Notes under the pieces: generated by a model
Database searches by the model: none
Seen by the model: the letters and a program-made list of their open reading frames with translations, nothing else
What the model was told of the DNA's origin: nothing
Program-made: the position numbers and the translations under genes
Assembly (NCBI GenBank): GCA_009776435.1
Contig: WRNU01000006.1
Coordinates: forward strand, 1 to 33,189
Direction of reading: 5' to 3'
Length of the DNA stretch: 33,189 bases
DNA from: Betaproteobacteria bacterium
Lineage (GTDB): Bacteria; Pseudomonadota; Gammaproteobacteria; Burkholderiales; Rhodocyclaceae
In this document: piece by piece, positions 15,223-23,616 of the stretch
Layout of the letters: the number at the start of each line of letters is the position of its first letter
Position numbering within the stretch: the first letter of the stretch is position 1

Positions 15223-17319
15223 ATGGCGAATGAAAACGTCCTGAGACTCCGCCAGATTTTGTCGCCCGCAAACCTGCGCGCGCTGGGAGCACCGATTCTC
15301 ATCATCATGATTCTGGCGATGATGGTGCTGCCGCTGCCGGTGTTTCTGCTGGACGTGTTTTTCACGTTCAACATCGCAATATCGGTGATGGTGATGATGG
15401 TGGCGATGTACACGCGCCGTCCGCTGGATTTTTCCGCGTTCCCCACGGTACTGCTTGTCGCCACGCTGCTGCGGCTCTCGCTCAACGTGGCCTCTACCCG
15501 CATCGTGCTGCTCCACGGACACGCCGGCCCGGATGCCGCAGGCAAGGTCATCGAGGCGTTCGGACAGTTTCTCGTGGGCGGCAATACGGCTGTGGGCATC
15601 GTGGTGTTCGTGATTCTCACCATCATCAATTTCGTGGTCATCACCAAGGGCGCGGGGCGGATCGCGGAAGTGGGCGCACGCTTTACATTGGATGCGATGC
15701 CGGGCAAACAGATGGCCATCGACGCGGATCTGAACGCGGGCCTGATCGACGAGAAAACCGCCAAGCAGCGCCGCAAGGAAGTGGCGCAGGAGTCCGATTT
15801 CTACGGGGCGATGGACGGCGCATCCAAGTTTGTGCGGGGAGATGCCATTGCAGGCATCCTGATTTTGATCATCAACATCCTGGGCGGATTGTTCGTGGGC
15901 GTCATCCAGCACAACATGGCGGTTGGCGACGCGGCCCATACGTACACCCTCCTCACCATCGGCGACGGACTGGTTGCGCAGATTCCGGCGCTCATCATCT
16001 CGGTGGCGGCGGGGTTGGTGGTTTCACGGGTGGGTGGTGATGATGTCGACATGGGTGCGCAGATCATCGGTCAGGTGTTTTCCAACGTACAGGTACTCAT
16101 TTTGACCGCCGTCATCGTCGGTGTGCTCGGGCTGATTCCCGGAATGCCCAACCTGGTATTCCTGCTCTTTGCCTCGTCAATCGGGGGACTCGCGTGGTTT
16201 CGCAGCCGTCGCGGGGCGGGAGAGGAAGCGCCGTCGCAGCAGGAAGCGCAAATCGCCGCCGAAGCGCGCGCTGCCGAAGCGCAGGAAGCGAGTTGGAGCG
16301 ATGTTGCGCCCGTCGACGTGCTCGGTCTCGAAGTGGGCTATCGTCTGATTCCGATGGTCGACAAGGGCCAGAACGGCGAGTTGTTGCGCCGCATTCGAGG
16401 GTTACGCAAGAAATTCGCGCAGGACGTGGGTTTTCTGACGGCGCCCGTACACATCCGCGACAATCTCGAACTCAAGCCCAATGCCTACCGCGTTACCCTC
16501 AAGGGGGTCGAGGTCGGCGCTGGCGAAGCGTTTCCCGGTCAATTCCTGGCAATCAATCCCGGTCGGGTCGTGGGGCCGCTTGCCGGACGGGAAACCATCG
16601 ACCCCGCGTTCGGGTTGCCCTCGTACTGGATCGACAACGTTACCCGCGAACAGGCGCATGCGCTCGGCTATACGGTGGTCGACGCCAGCACCGTGGTGGC
16701 GACGCATCTCAACCAGGTCATCCTCGGGCACGCTGCCGAATTACTGGGCCGTCAGGAAACCCAGGCGCTGCTCGACCACGTCTCGAAAGAAACGCCCAAG
16801 CTCGTCGAAGACCTCGTTCCCAAGCTGCTGCCGGTCTCCGTAGTGCAGCGGGTGCTGCAAAATCTGCTTGCCGAGGAAGTCAACATCCGCGACATGCGCA
16901 CGATCATCGAAGTGTTGGCCGAATACGCCCCGCGCACGCAGGATGCCGCCGAACTCACCACGCGGGTACGCGAGGCGCTCGGGCGCGCCATCATTCAGGC
17001 GCTGTTCCCCGGCAACGCCGAAGTGCAGGTCATGGCGCTCGAACCGGGGCTAGAACGCATCCTGTCGCAAGCGATGGGAGGAGGTGACGGGGTTATCGAG
17101 CCGGGGCTGGCCGATACCCTGCTGCGTCAGACCGCGCAGCTTGCCCAGCGTCAGGAAGAAATCGGCCTGCCGCCGGTATTGCTCGTGCCCGCGCAACTGC
17201 GGCTGTTGTTGTCGAGATTCCTGCGCCGCGCCGTGCCCGCGTTGCGGGTCATCGCCAACAGCGAAGTGCCGGAATCGCGCACGATCCGCGTAACGGGCAT
17301 GGTGGGCGCGGGGGGGTGA
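15223..17319 (+). CDS. flhA: Flagellar export gate protein FlhA
   Basis: The large export-gate subunit: an N-terminal half with about eight membrane helices and a C-terminal cytoplasmic ring domain that docks chaperone-substrate complexes. The FHIPEP signature region is clear (GAGRIAEVGARFTLDAMPGKQMAIDADL, then SDFYGAMDGASKFVRGDA at about 191-208). At 698 residues it is full length. The ribosome site is weak. Its position directly after flhB is classical, but flhF/flhG, the usual next genes, are absent; a repeat-rich gap follows instead. Confidence 0.97.
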   Translation: MANENVLRLRQILSPANLRALGAPILIIMILAMMVLPLPVFLLDVFFTFNIAISVMVMMVAMYTRRPLDFSAFPTVLLVATLLRLSLNVASTRIVLLHGHAGPDAAGKVIEAFGQFLVGGNTAVGIVVFVILTIINFVVITKGAGRIAEVGARFTLDAMPGKQMAIDADLNAGLIDEKTAKQRRKEVAQESDFYGAMDGASKFVRGDAIAGILILIINILGGLFVGVIQHNMAVGDAAHTYTLLTIGDGLVAQIPALIISVAAGLVVSRVGGDDVDMGAQIIGQVFSNVQVLILTAVIVGVLGLIPGMPNLVFLLFASSIGGLAWFRSRRGAGEEAPSQQEAQIAAEARAAEAQEASWSDVAPVDVLGLEVGYRLIPMVDKGQNGELLRRIRGLRKKFAQDVGFLTAPVHIRDNLELKPNAYRVTLKGVEVGAGEAFPGQFLAINPGRVVGPLAGRETIDPAFGLPSYWIDNVTREQAHALGYTVVDASTVVATHLNQVILGHAAELLGRQETQALLDHVSKETPKLVEDLVPKLLPVSVVQRVLQNLLAEEVNIRDMRTIIEVLAEYAPRTQDAAELTTRVREALGRAIIQALFPGNAEVQVMALEPGLERILSQAMGGGDGVIEPGLADTLLRQTAQLAQRQEEIGLPPVLLVPAQLRLLLSRFLRRAVPALRVIANSEVPESRTIRVTGMVGAGG

Positions 17320-17378
17320 GTTCGGGGTGGAATCACGCCGTCGTCCTGCGCAAGCCCAGTCGTTTCCACGGAGTGCTA

Positions 17379-17428
17379 AATTCCCCTCCCGTGGAGGGGT
17401 GGCGCGCCGAAGGCGTGACGGGGTGGTC
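17379..17428 (+). repeat. 77-bp-family repeat, partial diverged copy
   Basis: AATTCCCCTCC...GGAGGGGTGGC...GACGGGGTGGTC corresponds to the right two thirds of the 77-bp repeat at 10561/20135 but is shorter and has several changes. It lies 60 bp after flhA. It belongs to the 430-bp gene-free stretch 17320-17749, whose other recognisable content is the inverted pair at 17559-17696. Confidence 0.65.
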
Positions 17429-17558
17429 GCGGCGGCAGGTCTACCCAAAAAGCCGGGGTAATACGGTGCTCTCGCGGCGGCATGCCAAGGTCTTTGGCGA
17501 TTCGCCACAAGGCTTTTGCGCCGATTACGGCTCGCGCTCAATTTTTTGCATCAGCCTG

Positions 17559-17696
17559 TGTAGGTTGAGGTGAGCCTTGCGAACCCCAACGCTGGAGGAG
17601 AAAATAACAGTATGATATACGGGTGTGCAGTGAAGATAACCTTCCCGCTTGGGAATGCACATACGTTGGGGTTCGCTACGCTCACCCCAACCTACA
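17559..17696. repeat. Inverted pair of 33-bp repeats
   Basis: The arms 17559-17591 and 17664-17696 are each 33 bp and complementary with 3 mismatches, enclosing 72 bp. A third copy of the arm is at 10526. The whole could fold into one long hairpin or be a small non-autonomous element. A possible 33-codon frame (17612-17713) runs through it, but I do not count it as a gene. Confidence 0.75.
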
Positions 17697-17749
17697 CGAT
17701 GCTTATGGCATGACTTGACACTGATAACGAACAACGGGAGTATGACGCC

Positions 17750-18688
17750 ATGAGTGACGATAGGGATTTGACGAAACAAACCATTTTGATTACCGGAGCC
17801 AATGGCCTGGTTGCACGGCGGTTTGCAGAAAAATACTCTGAAACATATGCGTTAAAATTTCTGACCAGAAAAAAATCCGGCCAGAATGAGTATGAATGGA
17901 ACCTTGAAACTGGGTATGTGGATCAGAAAGCCCTGGAAGGGATTGACTATCTTATACACTTGGCGGGTGCCAATGTGGGAGAAAAAAGATGGACGGAAAA
18001 GAGGAAACAGGAAATTATTTCAAGCAGGGTAAACGCTTCCCGACTCTTGCTTTCAAAACTCAAGGAAAGTGGTCATTCCCTGAAAACCTTTATTTCAGCT
18101 TCCGGAGTAGGATATTACGGAAACTTTATCACGGAGAAAGTTTTTACTGAGGAAGATAATGCCGGAACGGATTTTCTGGCATTGCTTTGCAGGAGATGGG
18201 AAGAAGCAGCACATGAGTATTCGCCTATCACTCATCGGGTTCTGATCTTCCGCTGCGGTGTGGTTTTATCCGACAGGGGTGGCGCTCTGCCCAGGTTACA
18301 GATGCCTATACAATATGGACTGGGTGCCAATTTGGGCTCAGGAAATTCTTATCTTTCGTGGATTCATGTCGATGATCTCTGTAAAATGATTCACTTCTCA
18401 ATTCAGCATCAAGATATAAAAGGTATTTATAATGCCGTTTCTCCTGAAATCATCACGATGGATAAGGTAAACAAAAACATAGCCCGATCCATGAAAAGAC
18501 CTTTTTTTCTTCCAAATATCCCTGCCTGTCTGGTCAAATTGATTCTGGGGGAAATGTCTTCCCTTCTGTTGACAGGAAATAAAGTCTCAGCAGAAAAAAT
18601 TCTCAGTACGGGGTTTACTTTTGATTATCCAGTAATAGAACAGGCTTTGAATTCCTTGAGTACGAGCGCCGCAATTTGGGCGCGATAA
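17750..18688 (+). CDS. TIGR01777-family NAD(P)-dependent epimerase
   Basis: A 312-residue extended SDR protein (SDR39U1/YfcH type). It has the Rossmann motif ITGANGLVARRFA (residues 14-26), LIHLAGANVGEKRWT, the YYGN active-site region (SGVGYYGNF) and SWIHVDDLC. The substrate is unknown for the family. Codon use and base composition are clearly AT-richer than all neighbours (AAA, ATT and TTT are frequent), which suggests horizontal transfer. GGGAG at 17736-17740 precedes ATG 17750. The stop codon lies inside a GC-rich hairpin (18678-18697), so the last residues (AAIWAR) probably come from an inserted repeat. Confidence 0.92.
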   Translation: MSDDRDLTKQTILITGANGLVARRFAEKYSETYALKFLTRKKSGQNEYEWNLETGYVDQKALEGIDYLIHLAGANVGEKRWTEKRKQEIISSRVNASRLLLSKLKESGHSLKTFISASGVGYYGNFITEKVFTEEDNAGTDFLALLCRRWEEAAHEYSPITHRVLIFRCGVVLSDRGGALPRLQMPIQYGLGANLGSGNSYLSWIHVDDLCKMIHFSIQHQDIKGIYNAVSPEIITMDKVNKNIARSMKRPFFLPNIPACLVKLILGEMSSLLLTGNKVSAEKILSTGFTFDYPVIEQALNSLSTSAAIWAR

Positions 18689-18697
18689 ATCGCGCCC
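18678..18697. repeat. Perfect hairpin containing the epimerase stop codon
   Basis: GGGCGCGAT-AA-ATCGCGCCC, a 9-bp perfect stem with the TAA stop at its centre. It has no T-run and so is a weak terminator at best. Its composition contrasts with the AT-rich gene it ends. The bases from here to 18805 hold nothing further that I recognise. Confidence 0.7.
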
Positions 18698-18805
18698 CTA
18701 CGATTGGCCATCAAGCCCCTCGTGACCATCTCCGCCTCAGAGTGGGTATGCTCGTGCTACACCTGTTATTGTTCAGGATCGACTACGTATCGCTTTCCTG
18801 ATTTG

Positions 18806-19543
18806 TCAGGGCTTTTCAGCCAGCGGTTGAGTTGCCCCGCCGAGAACTGCGAGGGGCGTGTTCGATCCGTGTTCAAACACCAACTGCAAGCCAGGGGCAG
18901 TGCGCAGGCTGTGCGGCAGCAGGTAATCCCCTGCGGTGAGTGGGATTTCCAGATATTCAAAGCGCGCGCCGAGATCGACGCCGGCGCGTTGCCAGGCCGC
19001 CCAGACCAGAGTTGTGCAGTACAGCCCTTCGTGGTCGTTTCCGACGATGCGAAATGGCGTTCCCAGGCGCTGCAAGACGTATTCCACAGCAGCAGCGCGT
19101 GATGCGGCAGTGGCGGCGATGCGGTAAATGGCAACGCCGCGCGCACGTTCGGGAGACAGGAAAAAATCCAGGTCATCGCGCACAACCGCATCTGTTCGTC
19201 CGGGCTTTTCGGCAGGTACGGCATGCACGACCTGCCAATGCCCCGGCGAACCGATCAGCATGCCCACATGGCTGTATGGATCGCCCCGTTGTTGTTGGGC
19301 GCTCGCCATGCCGCGTACGACATCGCTTTGCCAACCGTCGCCAATGCGAAAAATCAGATCGCCCGGCTGGAGTTGGGAAGAGATGTCGGTGGGCAGGACA
19401 ATGGCAACTGCTGGCCCGGACTCGTCCGTGCCACGCATGGCGTAAGCCGTGGCAGCTACTATCAGCGCGAAGCAAAACAGCCAGACTGGCAATGCAGAAA
19501 GGGTGAGACCGCGTGATAATGTGGGAAAGCGGAAAAAGTTCAT
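18806..19543 (-). CDS. YiiX/YebB-like permuted NlpC/P60 cysteine hydrolase
   Basis: A 245-residue protein with an N-terminal membrane anchor (about 15-36) and a permuted papain-like domain. The order is GDLIFR (61-66), His92 in SHVGMLIG, then Cys176 in YCTTLVWAAW. This His-before-Cys order is typical of the YiiX class, whose members act on amide or lipid bonds at the envelope; the substrate here is unknown. ATG 19543 overlaps the TGA of the upstream lipoprotein gene (ATGA), so expression is coupled. A 21-codon remnant of a second copy exists at 20233-20298. Confidence 0.85.
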   Translation of the reverse strand: MNFFRFPTLSRGLTLSALPVWLFCFALIVAATAYAMRGTDESGPAVAIVLPTDISSQLQPGDLIFRIGDGWQSDVVRGMASAQQQRGDPYSHVGMLIGSPGHWQVVHAVPAEKPGRTDAVVRDDLDFFLSPERARGVAIYRIAATAASRAAAVEYVLQRLGTPFRIVGNDHEGLYCTTLVWAAWQRAGVDLGARFEYLEIPLTAGDYLLPHSLRTAPGLQLVFEHGSNTPLAVLGGATQPLAEKP

Positions 19544-19959
19544 TTCAGACGGATTTTCCATTTACCCGATTCCTGGATCAGGGTCATCCGATCTTTTTTC
19601 GATTGGCCGTTCTTGAATTTCGTCTCTACCATTACGGTGGCACTGGTACCGTCTTCATTCTTTTCGACAAGATTCGTGGAAACCGAATCCAGACCGCCAT
19701 TATCCTGTATCACGGAATACTGCTGTCCGACAATCATCTGGAGTTTCCCTTTTACTGCCGTTAAATCGTTTTCCTTTATGTCTCCCAGCGCAAAGTACCC
19801 GATGGCCTCTTCAACACGGTTGTTGGCAGCAGCTTTCATATAATCGCCGGCGACACTTTCCGGCGATTGAGATGAACAGGCGGCAAGCAGTGCGAAAACA
19901 AAAAACGTCCCCAAAAGGGTGGTCAGTTTGCGGCCAGCAGTGGAAAAAAATTCCGACAT
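19540..19959 (-). CDS. DUF4878-like lipoprotein, copy A
   Basis: A 139-residue lipoprotein: signal sequence ending LLAAC (lipidated Cys28), then a small alpha+beta domain. It opens with SPESVAGDYMKAAANNRVEEAIGYF and closes with RMTLIQESGKWKIRLK, the cystatin-like/NTF2-like style of DUF4878. ATG 19959 has GGAGAG upstream in a leader shared with copy B. A longer frame from 20028 does not fit a lipoprotein signal. It is coupled to the YiiX-like hydrolase; the pair may act together at the envelope (inference). Confidence 0.85.
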   Translation of the reverse strand: MSEFFSTAGRKLTTLLGTFFVFALLAACSSQSPESVAGDYMKAAANNRVEEAIGYFALGDIKENDLTAVKGKLQMIVGQQYSVIQDNGGLDSVSTNLVEKNEDGTSATVMVETKFKNGQSKKDRMTLIQESGKWKIRLK

Positions 19960-20134
19960 GAGAACTCTCCTGATGAGTAATAACAAAAGTTGAGTATGCC
20001 AAAAGAAAATGCCTCTTCTTTTGGTCAAGCGAATATTATAAGCAATCCCGCAATTATTGTAAAGGCTGGCGCATTACAGCATACTTGAATTGCATTGAAA
20101 CGTTTCCCTGCGACTTGAAGGAAGGACAGGCGAA

Positions 20135-20211
20135 GCCTGACGGGGTGGGGCGAAGCGCCGGGGCAATTCCCCTCTGTGGAGGGGTGGCAGGCGAAGCCTG
20201 ACGGGGTGGTC
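20135..20211 (+). repeat. 77-bp interspersed repeat, copy 2
   Basis: Matches 10561-10637 in inverted orientation with 2 differences. It lies between the two lipoprotein modules, in the 335-bp gene-free stretch 19960-20294, which otherwise contains the leader of copy A and the hydrolase remnant. A further AGGCGAAGCCTGACGGGGTGG-type half unit occurs at both of its ends, so the element is itself internally repetitive. Confidence 0.85.
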
Positions 20212-20232
20212 ACGACGCCGGGGACCGCAAGC

Positions 20233-20298
20233 TCACCCCATTGTCCTGAATGCTTGTGTGCAAAACTCCTCTTGCTCGCTGATGCGGAAAATGTTCAT
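20233..20298 (-). pseudogene. Remnant of a second YiiX-like gene start
   Basis: After lipoprotein copy B an ATGA overlap is kept, and the next frame reads MNIFRIS before running into unrelated sequence and a stop at codon 22. The intact hydrolase starts MNFFRFPTLS after lipoprotein copy A. The duplicated block therefore included the start of the hydrolase, and the rest was lost near the 77-bp repeat. Confidence 0.7.
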
Positions 20299-20705
20299 CT
20301 CAATTGGATTTTCCATTTGCCCGATTCTTTGATCAGATCCATCTGACCACCGTCCGTTTCGCCGTTCTTGTATTTCAACTCCAACTCTACCTTGGCACGA
20401 GTGTCGTCGTCATTTTTGCTGACAAGACTCGTCAAAATCGAATCCACGCCACCATTATCCTGTACCTGCTGATGGAGTCCTTCGACATGCGCTTGAAGTT
20501 TTTTCTTTTCATTTGCATCTCTTTGCACAAGGTACTCAATGGCCTCGTCAACGCGGTTGGCGACAACGGCTTTTACATGGTTGGAGACGACGCTTTCCGG
20601 TGTTTCCGGCGTGTGTGATGAACAGGCGACAGGCAGAGCGAAAATGGAAAACGTCCCAAAGAGGGTGATCAGTTTGCGGATAGAAACGGTAAAAAAACGC
20701 GGCAT
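20295..20705 (-). CDS. DUF4878-like lipoprotein, copy B
   Basis: A 136-residue paralogue of the lipoprotein at 19540: the same signal layout (PVACSS, Cys28) and the same ends (ESVVSNHVKAVVANRVDEAIEYL; MDLIKESGKWKIQLR). The middle has diverged and is Lys-rich. The leader GGGAGAGTTCTCATG matches copy A (GGAGAGTTCTCATG), which fixes the start at 20705. It is followed only by a hydrolase remnant, so it now stands alone. Confidence 0.85.
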   Translation of the reverse strand: MPRFFTVSIRKLITLFGTFSIFALPVACSSHTPETPESVVSNHVKAVVANRVDEAIEYLVQRDANEKKKLQAHVEGLHQQVQDNGGVDSILTSLVSKNDDDTRAKVELELKYKNGETDGGQMDLIKESGKWKIQLR

Positions 20706-20814
20706 GAGAACTCTCCCGATGAACGATGTAGTATACACCGAATATACCAAAGAGAATTCCTTATGATTTTTTTTGAGATGTCAATGTAAACAATTTTACG
20801 CACTTTTACTTGAA

Positions 20815-21876
20815 TCACGTCACTTCCGGCACTTCGTAGGGTAGTTCAAGCACTTCCACGCAAGGTCCTTCAGGCGCGCCGATGTGGATTTCTTCACCTG
20901 CACGGACAAATTCTGTCCGGATCACGGCCAGCGCCTCGCCGCCTTCGGGCAACGGCGCGAAGTTGACGATGGCGCCCGGTGCGTTTGCGGATTGCGGCGT
21001 CGAACCGTAAAGCGCCGTGCCGACAGGGATGTTCGCGCCAGTTGTCGGAGAGAGCAGGCCGATGCGGAACATGCGTCGTTTCGGTTTGCCAAGGTGCTGC
21101 ATGCGAGCGACGATTTCCTGGCCGGGATAGCATCCCTTGGTGAAGCTCACGCCGCCGATGAGCTCGAAGTTGAGCATCTGGGCGACGAAGGCTTCCTGTG
21201 TGGCGGCTGTGACGAGCGGCAATCCGGCGCGAATGGCGGCAAGCTGCCAGCTTGCCGTGCCGCTTGCCGGGATGCCGCTCTGGCGTAGCGCATCGAAGGC
21301 GGCAGGCGCCTCAAAGGCAGGCAGGTCGAGGATGAACAGGTTCTCACCGAGCCGGATCGTGCGCCGGTCGGTGCTGACCCGTTGCCGCATGTCGGCTTCC
21401 GGTACGGGCATTGCGGCGCGCGACAGGTGTGCGCCCGCCATGGGGCCGGCAAGGCCGATGAGCGCCCTTTCCTGTTCGGGGAGAGAGAGTTTGACCTTGG
21501 CGCGGAGGATGTAAAACGACAGTTTCTTGAGCAGGGACGACGTGAGGTCGGAAGAGAGTGCGAGACACAGGTCATCGCTATCGCGCCAAAGCAGAAAGTT
21601 TGCCAGCATGCGCCCTTGCGCGGTGTTGAAACTCGTCCATTGCACGGCATCTGCGGTGAGACCGGCAACGTCGTTTGAAAGCAGTCTGTGCAGGAAAGCG
21701 CCTGCCTCTTCTCCCGTGGCGCGGATCAGCCCGAGATGGAGAAGCGGCACGGCAACGGCGTTACGCGCCAGCGCGTCGACATCGGCATGCGGGGCGCCAA
21801 AGTTTATGGACAGGGACGAGGAATCGGAGTCGATGCGCGCGCCCTCTTGGGCAAGATAGTTTGTCCAGTTGTTCAT
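20815..21876 (-). CDS. ygfZ: Folate-binding YgfZ/IbaG-type protein
   Basis: A 353-residue member of the YgfZ/GcvT family. In bacteria it binds tetrahydrofolate and supports the synthesis or repair of certain Fe-S clusters. The diagnostic motif K-G-C-Y-x-G-Q-E is present (TKGCYPGQEIVARM, Cys249). The start is ATG 21876. It is divergent from mltG with about 95 bp between starts, a neighbourhood often seen in beta- and gammaproteobacteria. The plus-strand frames over it are shadows. Confidence 0.95.
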   Translation of the reverse strand: MNNWTNYLAQEGARIDSDSSSLSINFGAPHADVDALARNAVAVPLLHLGLIRATGEEAGAFLHRLLSNDVAGLTADAVQWTSFNTAQGRMLANFLLWRDSDDLCLALSSDLTSSLLKKLSFYILRAKVKLSLPEQERALIGLAGPMAGAHLSRAAMPVPEADMRQRVSTDRRTIRLGENLFILDLPAFEAPAAFDALRQSGIPASGTASWQLAAIRAGLPLVTAATQEAFVAQMLNFELIGGVSFTKGCYPGQEIVARMQHLGKPKRRMFRIGLLSPTTGANIPVGTALYGSTPQSANAPGAIVNFAPLPEGGEALAVIRTEFVRAGEEIHIGAPEGPCVEVLELPYEVPEVT

Positions 21877-21970
21877 TTGCCATGATGGAAAGCTGGGAGA
21901 CAGTTATTATAGTGCCCCTTCACAATATCTTTTTTCCTTTCCGCTCTGTCTTTTCCATGACCTGTTCTCA

Positions 21971-22981
21971 ATGAAAAAAGTCCTTCTTTGGTTCACGCTG
22001 ATGGTTCTTCTGGCTGCGGCTCTCGTGGTCTGGCTGGGGTGGTGGTATGCCGGGCAACCCTTGAAAGTGAGGCGGGGAGAGACCGAATTTACCGTGCCGC
22101 GCGGGATGGCGATGCTACCGGCGGCCAGCGTGATCCGGGAGTCCGGCGTAGCGGTCGATCCACGCTTTCTCTCGTGGCTGGCGCGTCTCACCGGGCGGGC
22201 GCAACAGATCAAGGCGGGTTCTTACCAGGTCAAGACAGGGATTACGCCCTGGCAATTGATTACCAAGCTCGAAACGGGGGATGTGGTGCGCGGCTCGGTG
22301 CTGCTGGTCGAGGGGTGGAATTTCCGCCAGATACGCGCCGCGCTGGAGAAGCATCCGGATTTGCTGCAAGACACAAGTGATCTTTCCGATTCAGAAATTC
22401 TTGCCCGTATCGGCGCGAGTGAAAAGCACCCGGAGGGGTTGTTCTTTCCCTCAACCTACAAAATCACCAAGGGCGACAGTGCGCTTTCCGTGCTTGCCAA
22501 CGCCTATCGGGTCATGCAGAAACGGCTGGACCGTGAGTGGGAACGTCGGTCCGACGATCTTCCATTGAAGTCGCCCTACGAGGCATTGATCCTGGCCTCG
22601 ATCGTGGAGAAGGAGACAGGTCGCAACGAAGATCGCACCCGCGTTGCCAACGTGTTCGTCAACCGCCTGCGAATCGGCATGAAGCTGGACACCGATCCCA
22701 CTGTGATTTACGGGATGGGTGAAAAATACGATGGCAGACTGCGCCGACGTGACCTTGAAACCGATACGCCGTGGAATACTTATACTCGAAAAGGCTTGCC
22801 GCCGACGCCGATTTCGATGCCGGGGCAGGCGTCATTGCATGCCGCGCTCCATCCGGAAGGCGGAGACATGCTTTATTTCGTCGCGCGTGGAGACGGCAGC
22901 AGCGAGTTTTCGCGCACGCTCAGCGAACACAACCGGGCGGTGGATCGTTTCATACGCAAGAAGGAAGTGCCAGGGAATTGA
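21971..22981 (+). CDS. mltG: Endolytic peptidoglycan transglycosylase MltG
   Basis: An inner-membrane lytic transglycosylase that cuts nascent glycan strands and ends their extension. The 336-residue protein has one N-terminal membrane helix (about 4-26), a LysM-like region and the YceG catalytic domain. The active-site Glu lies in [11 protein letters not shown] (Glu213), and [10 protein letters not shown] and PTPISMPG follow as expected. ATG 21971 (MKKVLLWF) is the family start; the longer frame from 21869 overlaps ygfZ and has no resemblance. tmk follows after 11 bp. Confidence 0.95.
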   Translation: MKKVLLWFTLMVLLAAALVVWLGWWYAGQPLKVRRGETEFTVPRGMAMLPAASVIRESGVAVDPRFLSWLARLTGRAQQIKAGSYQVKTGITPWQLITKLETGDVVRGSVLLVEGWNFRQIRAALEKHPDLLQDTSDLSDSEILARIGASEKHPEGLFFPSTYKITKGDSALSVLANAYRVMQKRLDREWERRSDDLPLKSPYEALILASIVEKETGRNEDRTRVANVFVNRLRIGMKLDTDPTVIYGMGEKYDGRLRRRDLETDTPWNTYTRKGLPPTPISMPGQASLHAALHPEGGDMLYFVARGDGSSEFSRTLSEHNRAVDRFIRKKEVPGN

Positions 22982-22992
22982 ATCCATCGACC

Positions 22993-23616
22993 ATGAAAAT
23001 CTCCGGGCGCTTCATCACTTTCGAGGGCGTAGACGGCGCAGGCAAAAGCACGCAGATTACCTTGCTTGCCGAGGCATTGCGCGCGCGCGGCCATGACGTG
23101 CTCTGTACCCGTGAGCCGGGCGGCACGGAACTTGGCGAAAGGTTGCGTGAGTTGCTGCTCGGCATGGAAATGCATCTCGATACCGAGGCGATGCTGATGT
23201 TCGCCGCGCGCCGAGAGCATCTGGCGGCAGTGATCGAACCGGCGCTGGCAGCGGGAACCTGGGTTGTGTGTGATCGTTTCACCGACGCAACCTACGCCTA
23301 TCAGGTGGGTGGGCGCGGGCTGGAAGCGGCGCGTTGCGACGCGCTCGAAGCCTGGGTGCATCCCCGTCTCAAACCGGATCTCACCCTGCTGTTCGATCTG
23401 TCGCCCGCGCTGGCGGCGACGCGAATGCAGGCCAATGGCGCCGTACCCGACCGTTTCGAGCGGGAACAGCGCGAGTTTTTCGAGCGTGTGCGCGCTGCCT
23501 ACCTGGATCGGGCGCAGCGTGAACCCGAGCGTTTCCATGTCATCGACGCCGCGCGGGAACCGGGGGCCATTGCCCAGGAAATTGCCGCAGTGCTCGGCGA
23601 AAGGGCATGGCTGTGA
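22993..23616 (+). CDS. tmk: Thymidylate kinase
   Basis: Phosphorylates dTMP to dTDP. The 207-residue protein has the P-loop [11 protein letters not shown] (10-20), the DR motif in [13 protein letters not shown] (about 94) and a lid region [18 protein letters not shown] 22993 is the family start ([12 protein letters not shown]). Its end overlaps holB by 10 bp, so mltG, tmk and holB form one unit. Confidence 0.97.
   Translation: MKISGRFITFEGVDGAGKSTQITLLAEALRARGHDVLCTREPGGTELGERLRELLLGMEMHLDTEAMLMFAARREHLAAVIEPALAAGTWVVCDRFTDATYAYQVGGRGLEAARCDALEAWVHPRLKPDLTLLFDLSPALAATRMQANGAVPDRFEREQREFFERVRAAYLDRAQREPERFHVIDAAREPGAIAQEIAAVLGERAWL

Noticed and set aside
14079-15776. 565-codon minus-strand frame over flhB and flhA
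   Set aside because: It covers parts of two confirmed genes, is extremely rich in His/Gln/Arg and has no recognisable domain.
17612-17713. Possible 33-codon gene preceded by GGAGGAG
   Set aside because: The spacing to the ATG is long (11 bp), and the second half is read through one arm of an interspersed inverted repeat; the protein looks like translated repeat.
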